Below, in pieces: positions 1-6,484 of a stretch of 9,827 nucleotides of DNA. Position numbers and translations under genes: made by a program. The DNA lies in NCBI GenBank assembly GCA_002451065.1, contig DKBC01000183.1:489-10315 (forward strand). The letters run 5' to 3'. The notes under the pieces were generated by a model, which had not been told where the DNA came from, ran no database searches, and saw only the letters and a program-made list of their open reading frames with translations. Numbering within the stretch: position 1 is the first letter of the stretch; each line of letters begins with the position of its first letter. The DNA comes from Betaproteobacteria bacterium UBA6910 (GTDB lineage Bacteria; Pseudomonadota; Gammaproteobacteria; Burkholderiales; UBA6910).

Positions 1-1259
1 TCCACCAGGATGCCGATGGAGAAAATGAGGGCGAACAGGGAGACTCGGTTCAGAGTGAAACCCCAGGCCCACGAGGCGAACAGCGTCGCGGCCAGCGTTA
101 GCAGCACCGCACCGCCCACGATCACCGCTTCGCGCCGGCCCAAGGCCAGCCACACCAGCGCCACCACGGACAGGGTGGCGAAGAGAAGCTTCTGGATCAA
201 TTTCTGGGCCTTGTCGTTGGCGGTTTCCCCGTAGTTGCGGGTCACCGCCACCTCCACGCCCTCGGGAATTACCGTGCCCTTGAGCTCGGCGACACGCCGT
301 ATCACGCGATCGGCCACGTCCACCGCGTTTTCCCCAGGCTTTTTGGTGACAGCCAGGGTGACCGCGGGGAACTCTCCCCGGGCGCGGATGCCCTTTTCGT
401 CGGCGGCGGGACCGCTGCCGAACCAGACATAGCGCTCCGGCTGCTCGGGGCCATCCACCACCCGCGCGATGTCACCCATGAACACCGGCTTGCCGTCGTG
501 CACGCCCACCACCAGCTTCCTGACATCGGCCGAGCTCGCGAGAAAGGTGCCGGTCTGCACCAGTATTTCCTGGTTGCCGGTGATGAGCTTTCCCGAGGGC
601 CGGGAAGCGTTGGCCAGCTGCAGCGCGTCCCGGAGATCCTGTGCGGAAATGCGGTAAGCGTTCATCGCCTCGGGGTCCATCAGCACGCGCACCACGTGCC
701 GCGGTCCGCCAATGGTATAGACCTCCCGCGTGCCGGGAATGCGCTTCAGCTCGATCTCCGCCGAATGTGAAACCTGCTGCAGCTCAAAGGCGCCTCTCCG
801 GGCGTCCGTGGTCCACAGGGTCAGCGCCAGGATCGGCACGTCGTCAATGCCAACGGGCTTGATGATGGGCTCCCCCACGCCCAGGTTGGGTGAAACCCAG
901 TCCCGGCGCGATTGCACCGTGTCGTAAAGGCGCACCAGAGCCTGGATGCGGTCCTCGCCAACCTTGAATTGCACCGTAAGTATGGCCATCCCCGGCCGGG
1001 ACACGGAGTAAATGTGCTCGACACCGGTGATTTGAGAGAGCACCTGTTCCGCGGGCGTTGCGATCAGGCTTTCCACGTCCCGGGCCGACGCGCCGGGGAA
1101 CGGAATGAACACGTTAGCCATGGTCACATTGATCTGAGGCTCTTCCTCACGAGGAGTGACCGCGATCGCGAATAGTCCCAGCAACAAGGCGATGAGGGCG
1201 ATCAGGGGCGTGAGCTGGGAGCCCAGAAAGAAATTTGCGGTGCGGCCGGAGATGCCCAT
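1..1259 (-). CDS. RND efflux transporter inner-membrane permease, N-terminal part
   Basis: This is the first 419 residues of a protein whose family is usually about 1,000-1,050 residues; the rest lies beyond the left edge. It would form the proton-driven inner-membrane pump of a tripartite efflux complex. The ATG at 1259 gives a short cytoplasmic start, then TM1 at about residues 12-32, ending in the family motif TPREEEPQI. A long periplasmic porter region follows (about 35-330), including VFIPFPGASARDVES and PAEQVLSQITGV. TM2 and TM3 lie at about 335-385. TM4 begins as VSLFALIFSIGILV, and the window cuts just before the expected DD pair of proton-relay aspartates. The TM4 wording fits the HAE1 (AcrB-like) class and not CusA-type heavy-metal pumps, so the substrate is probably an organic or amphiphilic compound; this is inference. 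It lies 60 bases after the adaptor gene on the same strand. No strong Shine-Dalgarno is visible, so translation may depend on coupling. Confidence 0.93.
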   Translation of the reverse strand, partial: MGISGRTANFFLGSQLTPLIALIALLLGLFAIAVTPREEEPQINVTMANVFIPFPGASARDVESLIATPAEQVLSQITGVEHIYSVSRPGMAILTVQFKVGEDRIQALVRLYDTVQSRRDWVSPNLGVGEPIIKPVGIDDVPILALTLWTTDARRGAFELQQVSHSAEIELKRIPGTREVYTIGGPRHVVRVLMDPEAMNAYRISAQDLRDALQLANASRPSGKLITGNQEILVQTGTFLASSADVRKLVVGVHDGKPVFMGDIARVVDGPEQPERYVWFGSGPAADEKGIRARGEFPAVTLAVTKKPGENAVDVADRVIRRVAELKGTVIPEGVEVAVTRNYGETANDKAQKLIQKLLFATLSVVALVWLALGRREAVIVGGAVLLTLAATLFASWAWGFTLNRVSLFALIFSIGILV

Positions 1260-1319
1260 GTTCAAAGGCGCTGGGTCGGCTACAGAATCCAGGCTTGGGT
1301 CCCTGCCTCGCCCCTACGC

Positions 1320-2345
1320 CTAATTCCCGGTCCCCGAGGCGGCGATGCCTGCTTTCACGGGATCCAGGGCTACCTTTTCGCCGGGAGCGAGGCCCGCCAG
1401 CACCTCGACCTCCTTCTCCCCCACCGGTTCCCCGACCCGCACCTGCCGCAGGCGTGGTGTCGCCTTTTCGTCCAGGACGTACACCGCTGTGAGTTCGCTG
1501 CGGCGGAGCACCGCAGCCGCAGGAATCAACGTCTTGGTGACCTTCCCCACTACAAAGTGGGCCCGGGCAAACATTCCCGGATATGTGTCGAGCTGGTTCG
1601 GAGGGAGATCGAGGCGCACCTGGGTGGTATGGGTGCGAGGGTCGGCACCCGGCCGCACAGTCACCGTAACCGGCTCGATCCGGCGCCCCAGTGCGGGCAG
1701 CTCTACCATGGCCTCGCCGAAAGCGCGCACTTGGCGAACCTGGTCCTGGGGTACGTTCACCACCACCCGCAACTCGCTCGGATCGAACCCGGTCATGAGC
1801 GGTTTGCCCGGGGTGGCGACCTCTCCGAGTTCCACGTGCCGCGCGAGCACCACGCCGCCATACGGCGCGATCACGGTGGTGTGGCCCAGGGTGTCGGCGG
1901 CGATGGCCACCGATGCCTTGCGCGCCTCGAGTTGGGATTCGGCGGAGCGATGTTCCGCCTCTGCCCGGTCCAGGGCGGCCTGGCTCACGAACTTGCGCTC
2001 GAACAACTGCTTGGTCCGCTCGAAGTTCGCCTTGGCGTTTTCGTGGGCCGCCTCCGCCTGAGCCAGCACCGCCCGGCTCTCATTCACCGCCTGGTTTGCC
2101 GCGGTTTCGTCAATGCGCACCAGCACCTGGCCCTTCTTTACGACATCGCCGATATCGAAATTGATTTCCGTGATGCGGCCGGAGATCTGAGCGGACACCG
2201 TCGACTGCTTCGTAGCCTCCACCAGGCCGTCGGCGGCGTAGGTATGCGGCACTTCCCGGCGCTCCACCGTTGCCGTCGCCAGTGGAGTCGCTGCCTGCCC
2301 GCTCGCGGCTGCCGCCAAACCAACCAAAATCCAGAACCCGCGCAA
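1320..2345 (-). CDS. RND efflux periplasmic adaptor (membrane fusion protein)
   Basis: A 341-residue adaptor of the HlyD/AcrA type, which bridges the inner-membrane pump and an outer-membrane channel in the periplasm. The N-terminus is a signal peptide (MRGFWILVGLAAAASGQA, cleavage near residue 18). There is no lipobox cysteine, so the protein should not be lipid-anchored as AcrA is. Order of parts: first half of the lipoyl-like domain (about 42-80, with SGRITEINFDIGDVVKKGQ), an alanine- and glutamate-rich alpha-helical hairpin (about 82-150), the second lipoyl half (TVIAPYGGVV), a beta-barrel (about 190-260) and a membrane-proximal domain to the end. The start is TTG at 2345, chosen because GGGGAG lies seven bases upstream and there is no in-frame ATG near the signal peptide. 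The gene sits between the ArsR gene and the permease on the same strand. No TolC-like partner is in the window. Confidence 0.93.
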   Translation of the reverse strand: MRGFWILVGLAAAASGQAATPLATATVERREVPHTYAADGLVEATKQSTVSAQISGRITEINFDIGDVVKKGQVLVRIDETAANQAVNESRAVLAQAEAAHENAKANFERTKQLFERKFVSQAALDRAEAEHRSAESQLEARKASVAIAADTLGHTTVIAPYGGVVLARHVELGEVATPGKPLMTGFDPSELRVVVNVPQDQVRQVRAFGEAMVELPALGRRIEPVTVTVRPGADPRTHTTQVRLDLPPNQLDTYPGMFARAHFVVGKVTKTLIPAAAVLRRSELTAVYVLDEKATPRLRQVRVGEPVGEKEVEVLAGLAPGEKVALDPVKAGIAASGTGN

Positions 2346-2352
2346 CGAAACG

Positions 2353-2358
2353 CTCCCC
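2353..2358 (-). promoter_or_regulatory. Shine-Dalgarno site fixing the TTG start of the adaptor gene
   Basis: GGGGAG on the minus strand, seven bases before the TTG at 2345. It is the only good ribosome binding site near the signal-peptide coding region, and it decides the non-ATG start. Confidence 0.6.
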
Positions 2359-2362
2359 AGAT

Positions 2363-2380
2363 GTATTTATCAGTAAATAC
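2363..2380. promoter_or_regulatory. Perfect 18-bp palindrome, probable ArsR-family operator
   Basis: The sequence GTATTTATCAGTAAATAC has two perfect 7-base arms (2363-2369 and 2374-2380) around a 4-base spacer. It lies in an AT-rich island directly upstream of the adaptor ribosome binding site and overlaps a candidate -10 box. ArsR-family dimers bind AT-rich imperfect palindromes of about this size, so binding by the repressor encoded just upstream is the natural reading. The binding itself is inferred. Confidence 0.6.
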
Positions 2381-2402
2381 TAATATATATACCCGAATTC
2401 AA
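2374..2402 (-). promoter_or_regulatory. Candidate sigma-70 promoter for the efflux genes
   Basis: On the minus strand a TTGAAT box (2402-2397) is followed after 17 bases by TATTTA (2379-2374). Spacing is ideal; the match is good at -35 and partial at -10. The -10 falls inside the 18-bp palindrome, so a bound repressor would block RNA polymerase. If correct, adaptor and permease have their own regulated promoter downstream of the repressor gene. The neighbouring TATATATA run offers alternative -10 boxes, so the exact start site is uncertain. Confidence 0.42.
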
Positions 2403-2407
2403 GGGCA

Positions 2408-2419
2408 TGATAAATATCA
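2408..2419. promoter_or_regulatory. Second small palindrome in the AT-rich island
   Basis: TGATAAATATCA has perfect 5-base arms (TGATA and TATCA) around AA. It lies just upstream of the candidate -35 box of the efflux genes and could be an accessory site for the repressor or another regulator. In DNA this AT-rich, short palindromes also occur by chance. Confidence 0.3.
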
Positions 2420-2439
2420 AATTGATTTTACTGAACTAA

Positions 2440-2760
2440 TTAATCTGATAACCCGCAGAAAACCTCCCTCATCATACCGATGAGCTGGAGGGTGCGGGTA
2501 TCGCTAACCCGGTAGTAGACCCGATTCGCATCCTTGCGGGTGCGAAGCACCCCTTTGTCCCGCAGGATCGCCAGATGCTGGGAAATGTTGCTCTGGGAGG
2601 TCCCCACCAAGTCCACGATGTCCTGCACGGCCAATTCTCGTTTTCCCAGCACGCACAGGATCTTGAGCCGCAGCGGATGGGACATCGCCTTGATCGCACG
2701 GGCCGCCTGCTCGATGTGCTCGTCCTTGTCGATCAGTTCCTGCTGAAGCGCGGTTTCCAT
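2440..2760 (-). CDS. ArsR-family transcriptional repressor with a SqrR/BigR-like cysteine pair
   Basis: A 106-residue winged-helix protein read from the ATG at 2760. A TTG start at 2781 would add seven residues, but AGG stands seven bases before the ATG and the TTG has no ribosome binding site. Family marks are KAMSHPLRLKILCVLG (about 24-39) and the recognition helix SQSNISQHLAILRDKGVL (about 55-72). The metal-binding cysteine motif of helix 3 (ELCVCDL in ArsR/SmtB) is replaced by ELAVQDI, and the histidines of the helix-5 metal site are absent. Two cysteines remain, C36 in helix 2 and C102 near the C-terminus, 66 residues apart. SqrR, BigR and YgaV place their persulfide/redox-sensing cysteines in the same two helices, so a thiol-based sensor is the best reading. 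It is encoded first in line with the efflux genes and probably represses them, and perhaps itself. Confidence 0.9.
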   Translation of the reverse strand: METALQQELIDKDEHIEQAARAIKAMSHPLRLKILCVLGKRELAVQDIVDLVGTSQSNISQHLAILRDKGVLRTRKDANRVYYRVSDTRTLQLIGMMREVFCGLSD

Positions 2761-2816
2761 ATGTCGACCTGCGATTGTCAAAGTGCTGAGTTAGAATATT
2801 AGCAAATTTCAGAATT

Positions 2817-2847
2817 CTTCGGCAGCAAGGCTTGTTTTGCTGCGAAG
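2817..2847. repeat. Strong inverted repeat (hairpin) upstream of the repressor gene
   Basis: CTTC plus GCAGCAA pair with TTGCTGC plus GAAG: eleven base pairs interrupted by one bulged G at 2821, closing an 8-base loop (2829-2836). Neither strand has a T-run after the stem, so a standard rho-independent terminator is unlikely. It could be an operator, an untranslated-leader structure or a terminator remnant. Confidence 0.55.
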
Positions 2848-2997
2848 CGCGCACCTTCGTCCGGCCAAACGCGCCGCAGCAGCGGGGGAAACCTGGGAAT
2901 CAGTACGTTCTGATATTCCTTCTCCGCCAGTCGGCGCGGCTTGGCAGTGCGTATAGGGAAGAACAGGGTTTGGGTTACCATTCGCATTTTGATTTTC

Positions 2998-3002
2998 GGG
3001 GA
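2998..3002 (+). promoter_or_regulatory. Shine-Dalgarno site fixing the gpmA start
   Basis: GGGGA four bases before the ATG at 3007. It supports the family-typical start over an in-frame upstream start at 2941, which would add 22 residues not found in GpmA. Confidence 0.6.
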
Positions 3003-3006
3003 TCCC

Positions 3007-3756
3007 ATGAAAAAGCTTGTCCTGCTTAGGCACGGCGAAAGCGTGTGGAACAAGGAGAATCGCTTCACCGGCTGGACCGACGTGGATTTGACCCCCAAGG
3101 GCGTTGACGAGGCCCGGGCCGCCGGCCAACTCCTCATAAACGAGGGCTTCACGTTCGACGTGGCGTTTACCTCGGTCCTTAAACGCGCCATTCGGACCCT
3201 CTGGCTGGTGATGGAGGAAATGGACCTGATGTGGATACCGGTCCACAACTCCTGGCGCCTGAACGAGCGCCATTATGGCGCCTTGCAGGGGCTCAACAAG
3301 GCGGAAACCGCGGCCAAATTCGGTGATCGGCAGGTACTGGTCTGGCGGCGGAGTTACGATACCCCGTCCCCGCCCCTCGAACCCGGTGATGAGCGTCATC
3401 CCGGCGGCGATCCACGCTACGCAGCGCTTCGGAAAGACCAGCTCCCGCTCACCGAATGCCTCAAGGACACGGTGGCACGCTTTCTCCCCTACTGGACCGA
3501 AGTCATCGCGCCCGCCGTCAAGTCGGGCCAGCGGGTGATCATTGCCGCCCACGGCAATTCCCTGCGCGCCCTGGTCAAGTACCTCGACAACGTTTCCGAC
3601 CAGGACATCGTCGGGCTCAATATTCCAACCGGCATCCCACTCGTTTACGAGCTTACCGACGAACTCAGGCCCCTCCGCAGCTACTACCTTGGCGACCAGG
3701 ACGCAGTAGCAAGAGCCCAGCAGGCGGTGGCGAACCAGGGCAAAGCCAAGGGCTGA
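3007..3756 (+). CDS. gpmA: 2,3-bisphosphoglycerate-dependent phosphoglycerate mutase
   Basis: A cytoplasmic enzyme of glycolysis and gluconeogenesis that interconverts 3- and 2-phosphoglycerate through a phosphohistidine. The 249 residues match the usual GpmA length (about 250). The phosphohistidine motif LRHGESVWN places the nucleophile at H9. Other active-site residues are R60 in [12 protein letters not shown]87 in [14 protein letters not shown] (general acid/base) and H182 in [10 protein letters not shown]. The substrate-specificity loop [13 protein letters not shown] and the motif [14 protein letters not shown] are intact. The C-terminus ends in an alanine- and glutamine-rich tail. It is the first of three closely spaced plus-strand genes; the envC-like gene starts 13 bases after its stop, so the two are probably co-transcribed. 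No promoter could be assigned upstream. Confidence 0.97.
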   Translation: MKKLVLLRHGESVWNKENRFTGWTDVDLTPKGVDEARAAGQLLINEGFTFDVAFTSVLKRAIRTLWLVMEEMDLMWIPVHNSWRLNERHYGALQGLNKAETAAKFGDRQVLVWRRSYDTPSPPLEPGDERHPGGDPRYAALRKDQLPLTECLKDTVARFLPYWTEVIAPAVKSGQRVIIAAHGNSLRALVKYLDNVSDQDIVGLNIPTGIPLVYELTDELRPLRSYYLGDQDAVARAQQAVANQGKAKG

Positions 3757-3769
3757 AGGAAAGCCGGTC

Positions 3770-4954
3770 TTGCCGGGCGTACGGGTCGGCGCCTTCCTGC
3801 TCCTCGCCACCTGCCTGCTGGCTCCGGCCGCCGGCGGCCCCGCTTCCAAGAAGGAGAAGGAGCTCGACGAGCTGCGGGGGCGGATCGAGTCACTACACAA
3901 GGAACTGGCGGCGAGCGAGGAGTCGAAGGGCGAAGCCGAAGATGCGCTGCGCGAATCGGAGCGCGCCATCAGCGACGCCAGCCGCCGGATTTCAGAACTC
4001 GCCGAGCGCCACCGGGAAGCCGATGCCCGGCTCGCCGCCCTGGAGGCCGAAGCTGGCCGGCTCAGGTCCGAGGTCGAGCGCCAGCAGGCGCTCCTCGCCG
4101 AGCTTCTGCGCCAGCACTACATTCAGGGCGAGCAGGATTACCTGAGGCTTCTGCTCCAGGGTGAGGATCCCAACCAGGCCGCCAGGGATCTCCGCTATTA
4201 CGGACACATCTCGCGGGAGCGCGCCGCCTGGCTCGCGGCGCTGCGGCAAAATCTGCAGCGGTTGGACGCCACTTCGCGGGAAGCCGAGGCCGAAACCATG
4301 GAATTGGCGCGGATCCGCGAGGAACAGGCGGCCCAGCGGGAGCGCCTGGTCCAGGAACAGCAGGTGCGGAAGAAGGTCCTGGCCAAGGTTTCCCGCGATG
4401 TGGCGCGCCAGCGCAAGGAAATCGGCAAGCTCCAGCGGGACGAGCGCCGGTTGACACGTTTAGTGGAAAGGCTGGCAAGGCTGGTGGCGCCCAAACCTCA
4501 GCCCGCGCCGGGAGAGAAGAACGTGCTGGTACCGGAATACATGCCTAACGCCAAGCCGTTTCCGGAACTCAAGGGGGACCTGCGCCTGCCGGTGAAAGGG
4601 GAACTCACCAACCGCTTTGGGAGTCCACGGATAGACGGCGGCACGACGTGGAAAGGCCTGTTCATCCGGTCCCCGGAGGGGCAGCCGGTCAGAGCCATCG
4701 CCCCCGGACGGGTGGTTTACGCGGACTGGCTACGGGGCTTCGGAAACCTGCTGATACTGGACCACGGTGAGGGCTACATGAGCCTTTACGGCAACAATGA
4801 AACCCTGCTCAAGCGGATAGGGGACGCCGTGACGGGGGGAGACGTGGTAGCGAGCGTGGGCAACAGCGGCGGCAACCCGGATTCGGGCGTATACTTTGAA
4901 ATTCGGCACAAAGGATCGCCGCTCGACCCATTAAACTGGGTATCTTTCAAGTAG
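3770..4954 (+). CDS. envC: EnvC-like murein hydrolase activator (degenerate LytM/M23 domain)
   Basis: A 394-residue exported protein that should act in the periplasm at the division septum, where EnvC proteins recruit and switch on N-acetylmuramyl-L-alanine amidases. The start is TTG at 3770, with AGGA nine bases upstream and no better in-frame codon. Residues 1-25 form a signal peptide. Residues about 28-245 are strongly charged heptad-like coiled coil (KEKELDELRGRIESLHKEL and similar). A LytM domain follows at about 275-390. Its catalytic residues are lost: the HxGxD zinc motif reads TWKGLF (near W294), the LYxH histidine reads LYGN, and the final HxH reads GVYFEIR (near 373-379). This matches EnvC, which is an activator and not a hydrolase. 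The gene lies 13 bases after gpmA and 14 bases before the protease gene, so it is part of their operon. An NlpD-type role is less likely because there is no LysM domain or lipobox. Confidence 0.9.
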   Translation: MPGVRVGAFLLLATCLLAPAAGGPASKKEKELDELRGRIESLHKELAASEESKGEAEDALRESERAISDASRRISELAERHREADARLAALEAEAGRLRSEVERQQALLAELLRQHYIQGEQDYLRLLLQGEDPNQAARDLRYYGHISRERAAWLAALRQNLQRLDATSREAEAETMELARIREEQAAQRERLVQEQQVRKKVLAKVSRDVARQRKEIGKLQRDERRLTRLVERLARLVAPKPQPAPGEKNVLVPEYMPNAKPFPELKGDLRLPVKGELTNRFGSPRIDGGTTWKGLFIRSPEGQPVRAIAPGRVVYADWLRGFGNLLILDHGEGYMSLYGNNETLLKRIGDAVTGGDVVASVGNSGGNPDSGVYFEIRHKGSPLDPLNWVSFK

Positions 4955-4968
4955 TCTGGAGTCAACGA

Positions 4969-6405
4969 ATGGGCAACAAACTAAGGCAGGCTGGGTTGGT
5001 ACTGACGGGCGCCATCGCCGGTATTCTCATCAGCCTCAATTTCTCCGCGGTCGCCGAAAAGGAGGCGGCGGCGCCGCTGCCCATCGAGGAGTTGCGCGCG
5101 TTTACTGAGGTCTACGGCCGTATCAAGAGCGACTACGTGGAGCCGGTGGAGGACAAGCGCCTCATCACCGAAGCCATCACCGGCATGCTCACCGGTCTGG
5201 ATCCCCACTCCCAGTACCTGGATGCCGAAGCCTTCAAGGAACTGCAGGTCGGAACCCAGGGCGAATTTGGTGGATTGGGCATCGAGGTCGGCATGGAAGA
5301 CGGATTCGTCAAGGTCATCTCCCCCATCGAGGACACCCCGGCCGACAAGGCGGGCCTCAAGACCGGAGACCTGATCATCAAGCTTGACGACACCGCGGTT
5401 AAGGGCCTGACCCTGTCCGACGCAGTCAAGCGCATGCGTGGCAAGCCCAACACGCAGATCACGCTCACGGTGGTGCGCAAGGGCGAGGCGAAACCGTTCA
5501 CCGTGACCATCACGCGGGCGATCATCAAGATCCAGAGCGTCAAGTCCAAGCTGGCGGAACCGGGCTATGGCTACGTAAGGGTCACCCAATTCCAGGAGCA
5601 CACCGGCGAATACCTGGCAAAGGCGCTGGACAAGCTCTACAAGGAGAATGGCGGTCCGCTCAAGGGACTGGTGCTGGACCTGCGCAATGACCCGGGAGGC
5701 CTGCTGAACGGCGCGGTAGCGGTCTCCGCCGCGTTTCTCCAATCCAACGCGCTTGTCGTCTACACCGATGGTCGCACCGAAGACGCCAAGATGCGCCTGC
5801 ACGCGAGCCCCGAGCATTACCTGCGCGGCCACCTGAAGAGCGATTACATGCGGAGCCTTCCGGCAGAGGTCAAGTCGGTGCCCATGGTGGTGCTGGTGAA
5901 CGGGGGCTCCGCTTCGGCCTCCGAGATCGTGGCCGGCGCCCTGCAGGATCACAAGCGGGCCGTGATCCTGGGCACCCAGACGTTCGGCAAAGGGTCGGTG
6001 CAGACGATTCTGCCCCTGGGAAACAACACGGCGATCAAGCTCACCACGGCGCGTTATTACACCCCCGGCGGGCGCTCGATCCAGGCCAAGGGCATTACGC
6101 CGGATATCGTGGTGGAGGACCCGTCCTTCCCGAGCAGTGACGCCAACCTGCGGGTGCGGGAAGCCGACCTCGATCGCCACCTTTCGAACGGTGACGAGGG
6201 GAAAGCCAAGCCGGACGCGAAGCCCGATGCCAAGCCGGCGCCGAAACCCCAATCCGAGAGTTCGCCCGCCCAACCGGGAAGCGAGGACGAGAAGGCCGAA
6301 AAGCGTCCGCCCACGGTGTTCGGCTCCAAGGACGATTTTCAACTCAACCAGGCCCTGAACGTGCTGAAGGGGATGAACGTCCTCCAGACGACCAGCGCCA
6401 AGTAA
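4969..6405 (+). CDS. ctpA: C-terminal processing peptidase, S41 family
   Basis: A 478-residue periplasmic serine protease that trims or degrades envelope proteins from their C-termini. The ATG at 4969 follows GGAG by eight bases. Residues about 7-29 form an uncleaved anchor or signal peptide. A PDZ domain spans about 100-182 (LGIEVGMEDGFVKVISPI, with AGLKTGDLIIKLDD). The S41 core contains LVLDLRNDPGGLL and the catalytic region GGSASASEIVAGAL then TFGKGSVQ. The nucleophile is S316 and the general base K341, 25 residues apart as in Prc and CtpB, with Q345 also present. After about residue 405 there is a lysine-, proline- and glutamate-rich low-complexity tail with a KPDA repeat, then a short conserved-looking end (about 455-478). 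Related proteases in Pseudomonas and E. coli control peptidoglycan hydrolases, which suits the adjacent envC-like gene. A rho-independent terminator follows. Confidence 0.95.
   Translation: MGNKLRQAGLVLTGAIAGILISLNFSAVAEKEAAAPLPIEELRAFTEVYGRIKSDYVEPVEDKRLITEAITGMLTGLDPHSQYLDAEAFKELQVGTQGEFGGLGIEVGMEDGFVKVISPIEDTPADKAGLKTGDLIIKLDDTAVKGLTLSDAVKRMRGKPNTQITLTVVRKGEAKPFTVTITRAIIKIQSVKSKLAEPGYGYVRVTQFQEHTGEYLAKALDKLYKENGGPLKGLVLDLRNDPGGLLNGAVAVSAAFLQSNALVVYTDGRTEDAKMRLHASPEHYLRGHLKSDYMRSLPAEVKSVPMVVLVNGGSASASEIVAGALQDHKRAVILGTQTFGKGSVQTILPLGNNTAIKLTTARYYTPGGRSIQAKGITPDIVVEDPSFPSSDANLRVREADLDRHLSNGDEGKAKPDAKPDAKPAPKPQSESSPAQPGSEDEKAEKRPPTVFGSKDDFQLNQALNVLKGMNVLQTTSAK
6208..6249 (+). repeat. KPDA short tandem repeat in the protease tail
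   Basis: Codons 414-427 encode KPDAKPDAKPAPKP, a lysine/proline repeat inside the low-complexity tail of the protease. It is probably a flexible linker and is likely to vary in length between relatives. Confidence 0.6.
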
Positions 6406-6441
6406 GGCAGCGCCTTCGCGGCGCCACAGTGCTTTTATCCG

Positions 6442-6474
6442 ATCCGGCGCGGTCTCCCGCGCCGGATTTGTTTT
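6442..6474 (+). terminator. Rho-independent terminator after the gpmA-envC-ctpA operon
   Basis: ATCCGGCGCG (6442-6451) pairs perfectly with CGCGCCGGAT (6458-6467) around a 6-base loop, and TTGTTTT follows (6468-6474). The 10-bp GC-rich stem with a T-run is a standard intrinsic terminator. It begins 36 bases after the ctpA stop and ends only 10 bases before the moeB start. Confidence 0.9.
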
Positions 6475-6484
6475 CGAGGCAGGG

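Larger units (their letters stand above)
2761..3006. other. Divergent intergenic region between the arsR-type gene and gpmA
   Basis: A spacer of 246 bases between genes transcribed away from each other, so it must carry start signals for both. An AT-rich patch at about 2788-2818 lies upstream of the repressor gene and contains TAATAT on the minus strand (2801-2796), but no good -35 box stands at the right distance. A strong hairpin occupies 2817-2847. A 5-base dyad (ATCAG and CTGAT, 2899-2914) lies nearer gpmA. I see no convincing promoter for gpmA and no small gene. Confidence 0.5.

Noticed and set aside
1557..2483. Plus-strand open frame of 308 codons opposite the adaptor gene
   Set aside because: It runs through the adaptor coding region and the AT-rich regulatory island, with histidine- and arginine-rich translation typical of antisense shadows.
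2758..2781. TTG at 2781 as the start of the ArsR-family gene
   Set aside because: It lacks a ribosome binding site and adds seven residues before the usual family start. The ATG at 2760 has AGG at the right distance.
2793..2818. Weak dyad AGAAT ... ATTCT upstream of the repressor gene as an autoregulatory operator
   Set aside because: Only five bases match at each end with 16 between, and it differs from the perfect palindrome at 2363-2380. In AT-rich DNA this is expected by chance.
2899..2914. Dyad ATCAG-N6-CTGAT upstream of gpmA as a regulator site
   Set aside because: The arms are only five bases and no promoter could be placed next to it. It shares ATCAGTA with the pump operator, but seven bases are too few to claim a common site.
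2941..3006. N-terminal extension of gpmA from an upstream in-frame start
   Set aside because: GpmA proteins begin at the [12 protein letters not shown] segment, and GGGGA sits just before the ATG at 3007. The extra 22 residues have no family support.
2809..3969. Long minus-strand open frame of 386 codons across gpmA
   Set aside because: It lies opposite the highly conserved gpmA and the envC start, and its translation shows no recognisable motif. It is a by-product of GC-rich codon use.
6410..6424. Small GCGCC/GGCGC hairpin after the ctpA stop as a second terminator
   Set aside because: Only five base pairs and no T-run directly after it; the strong terminator follows at 6442.
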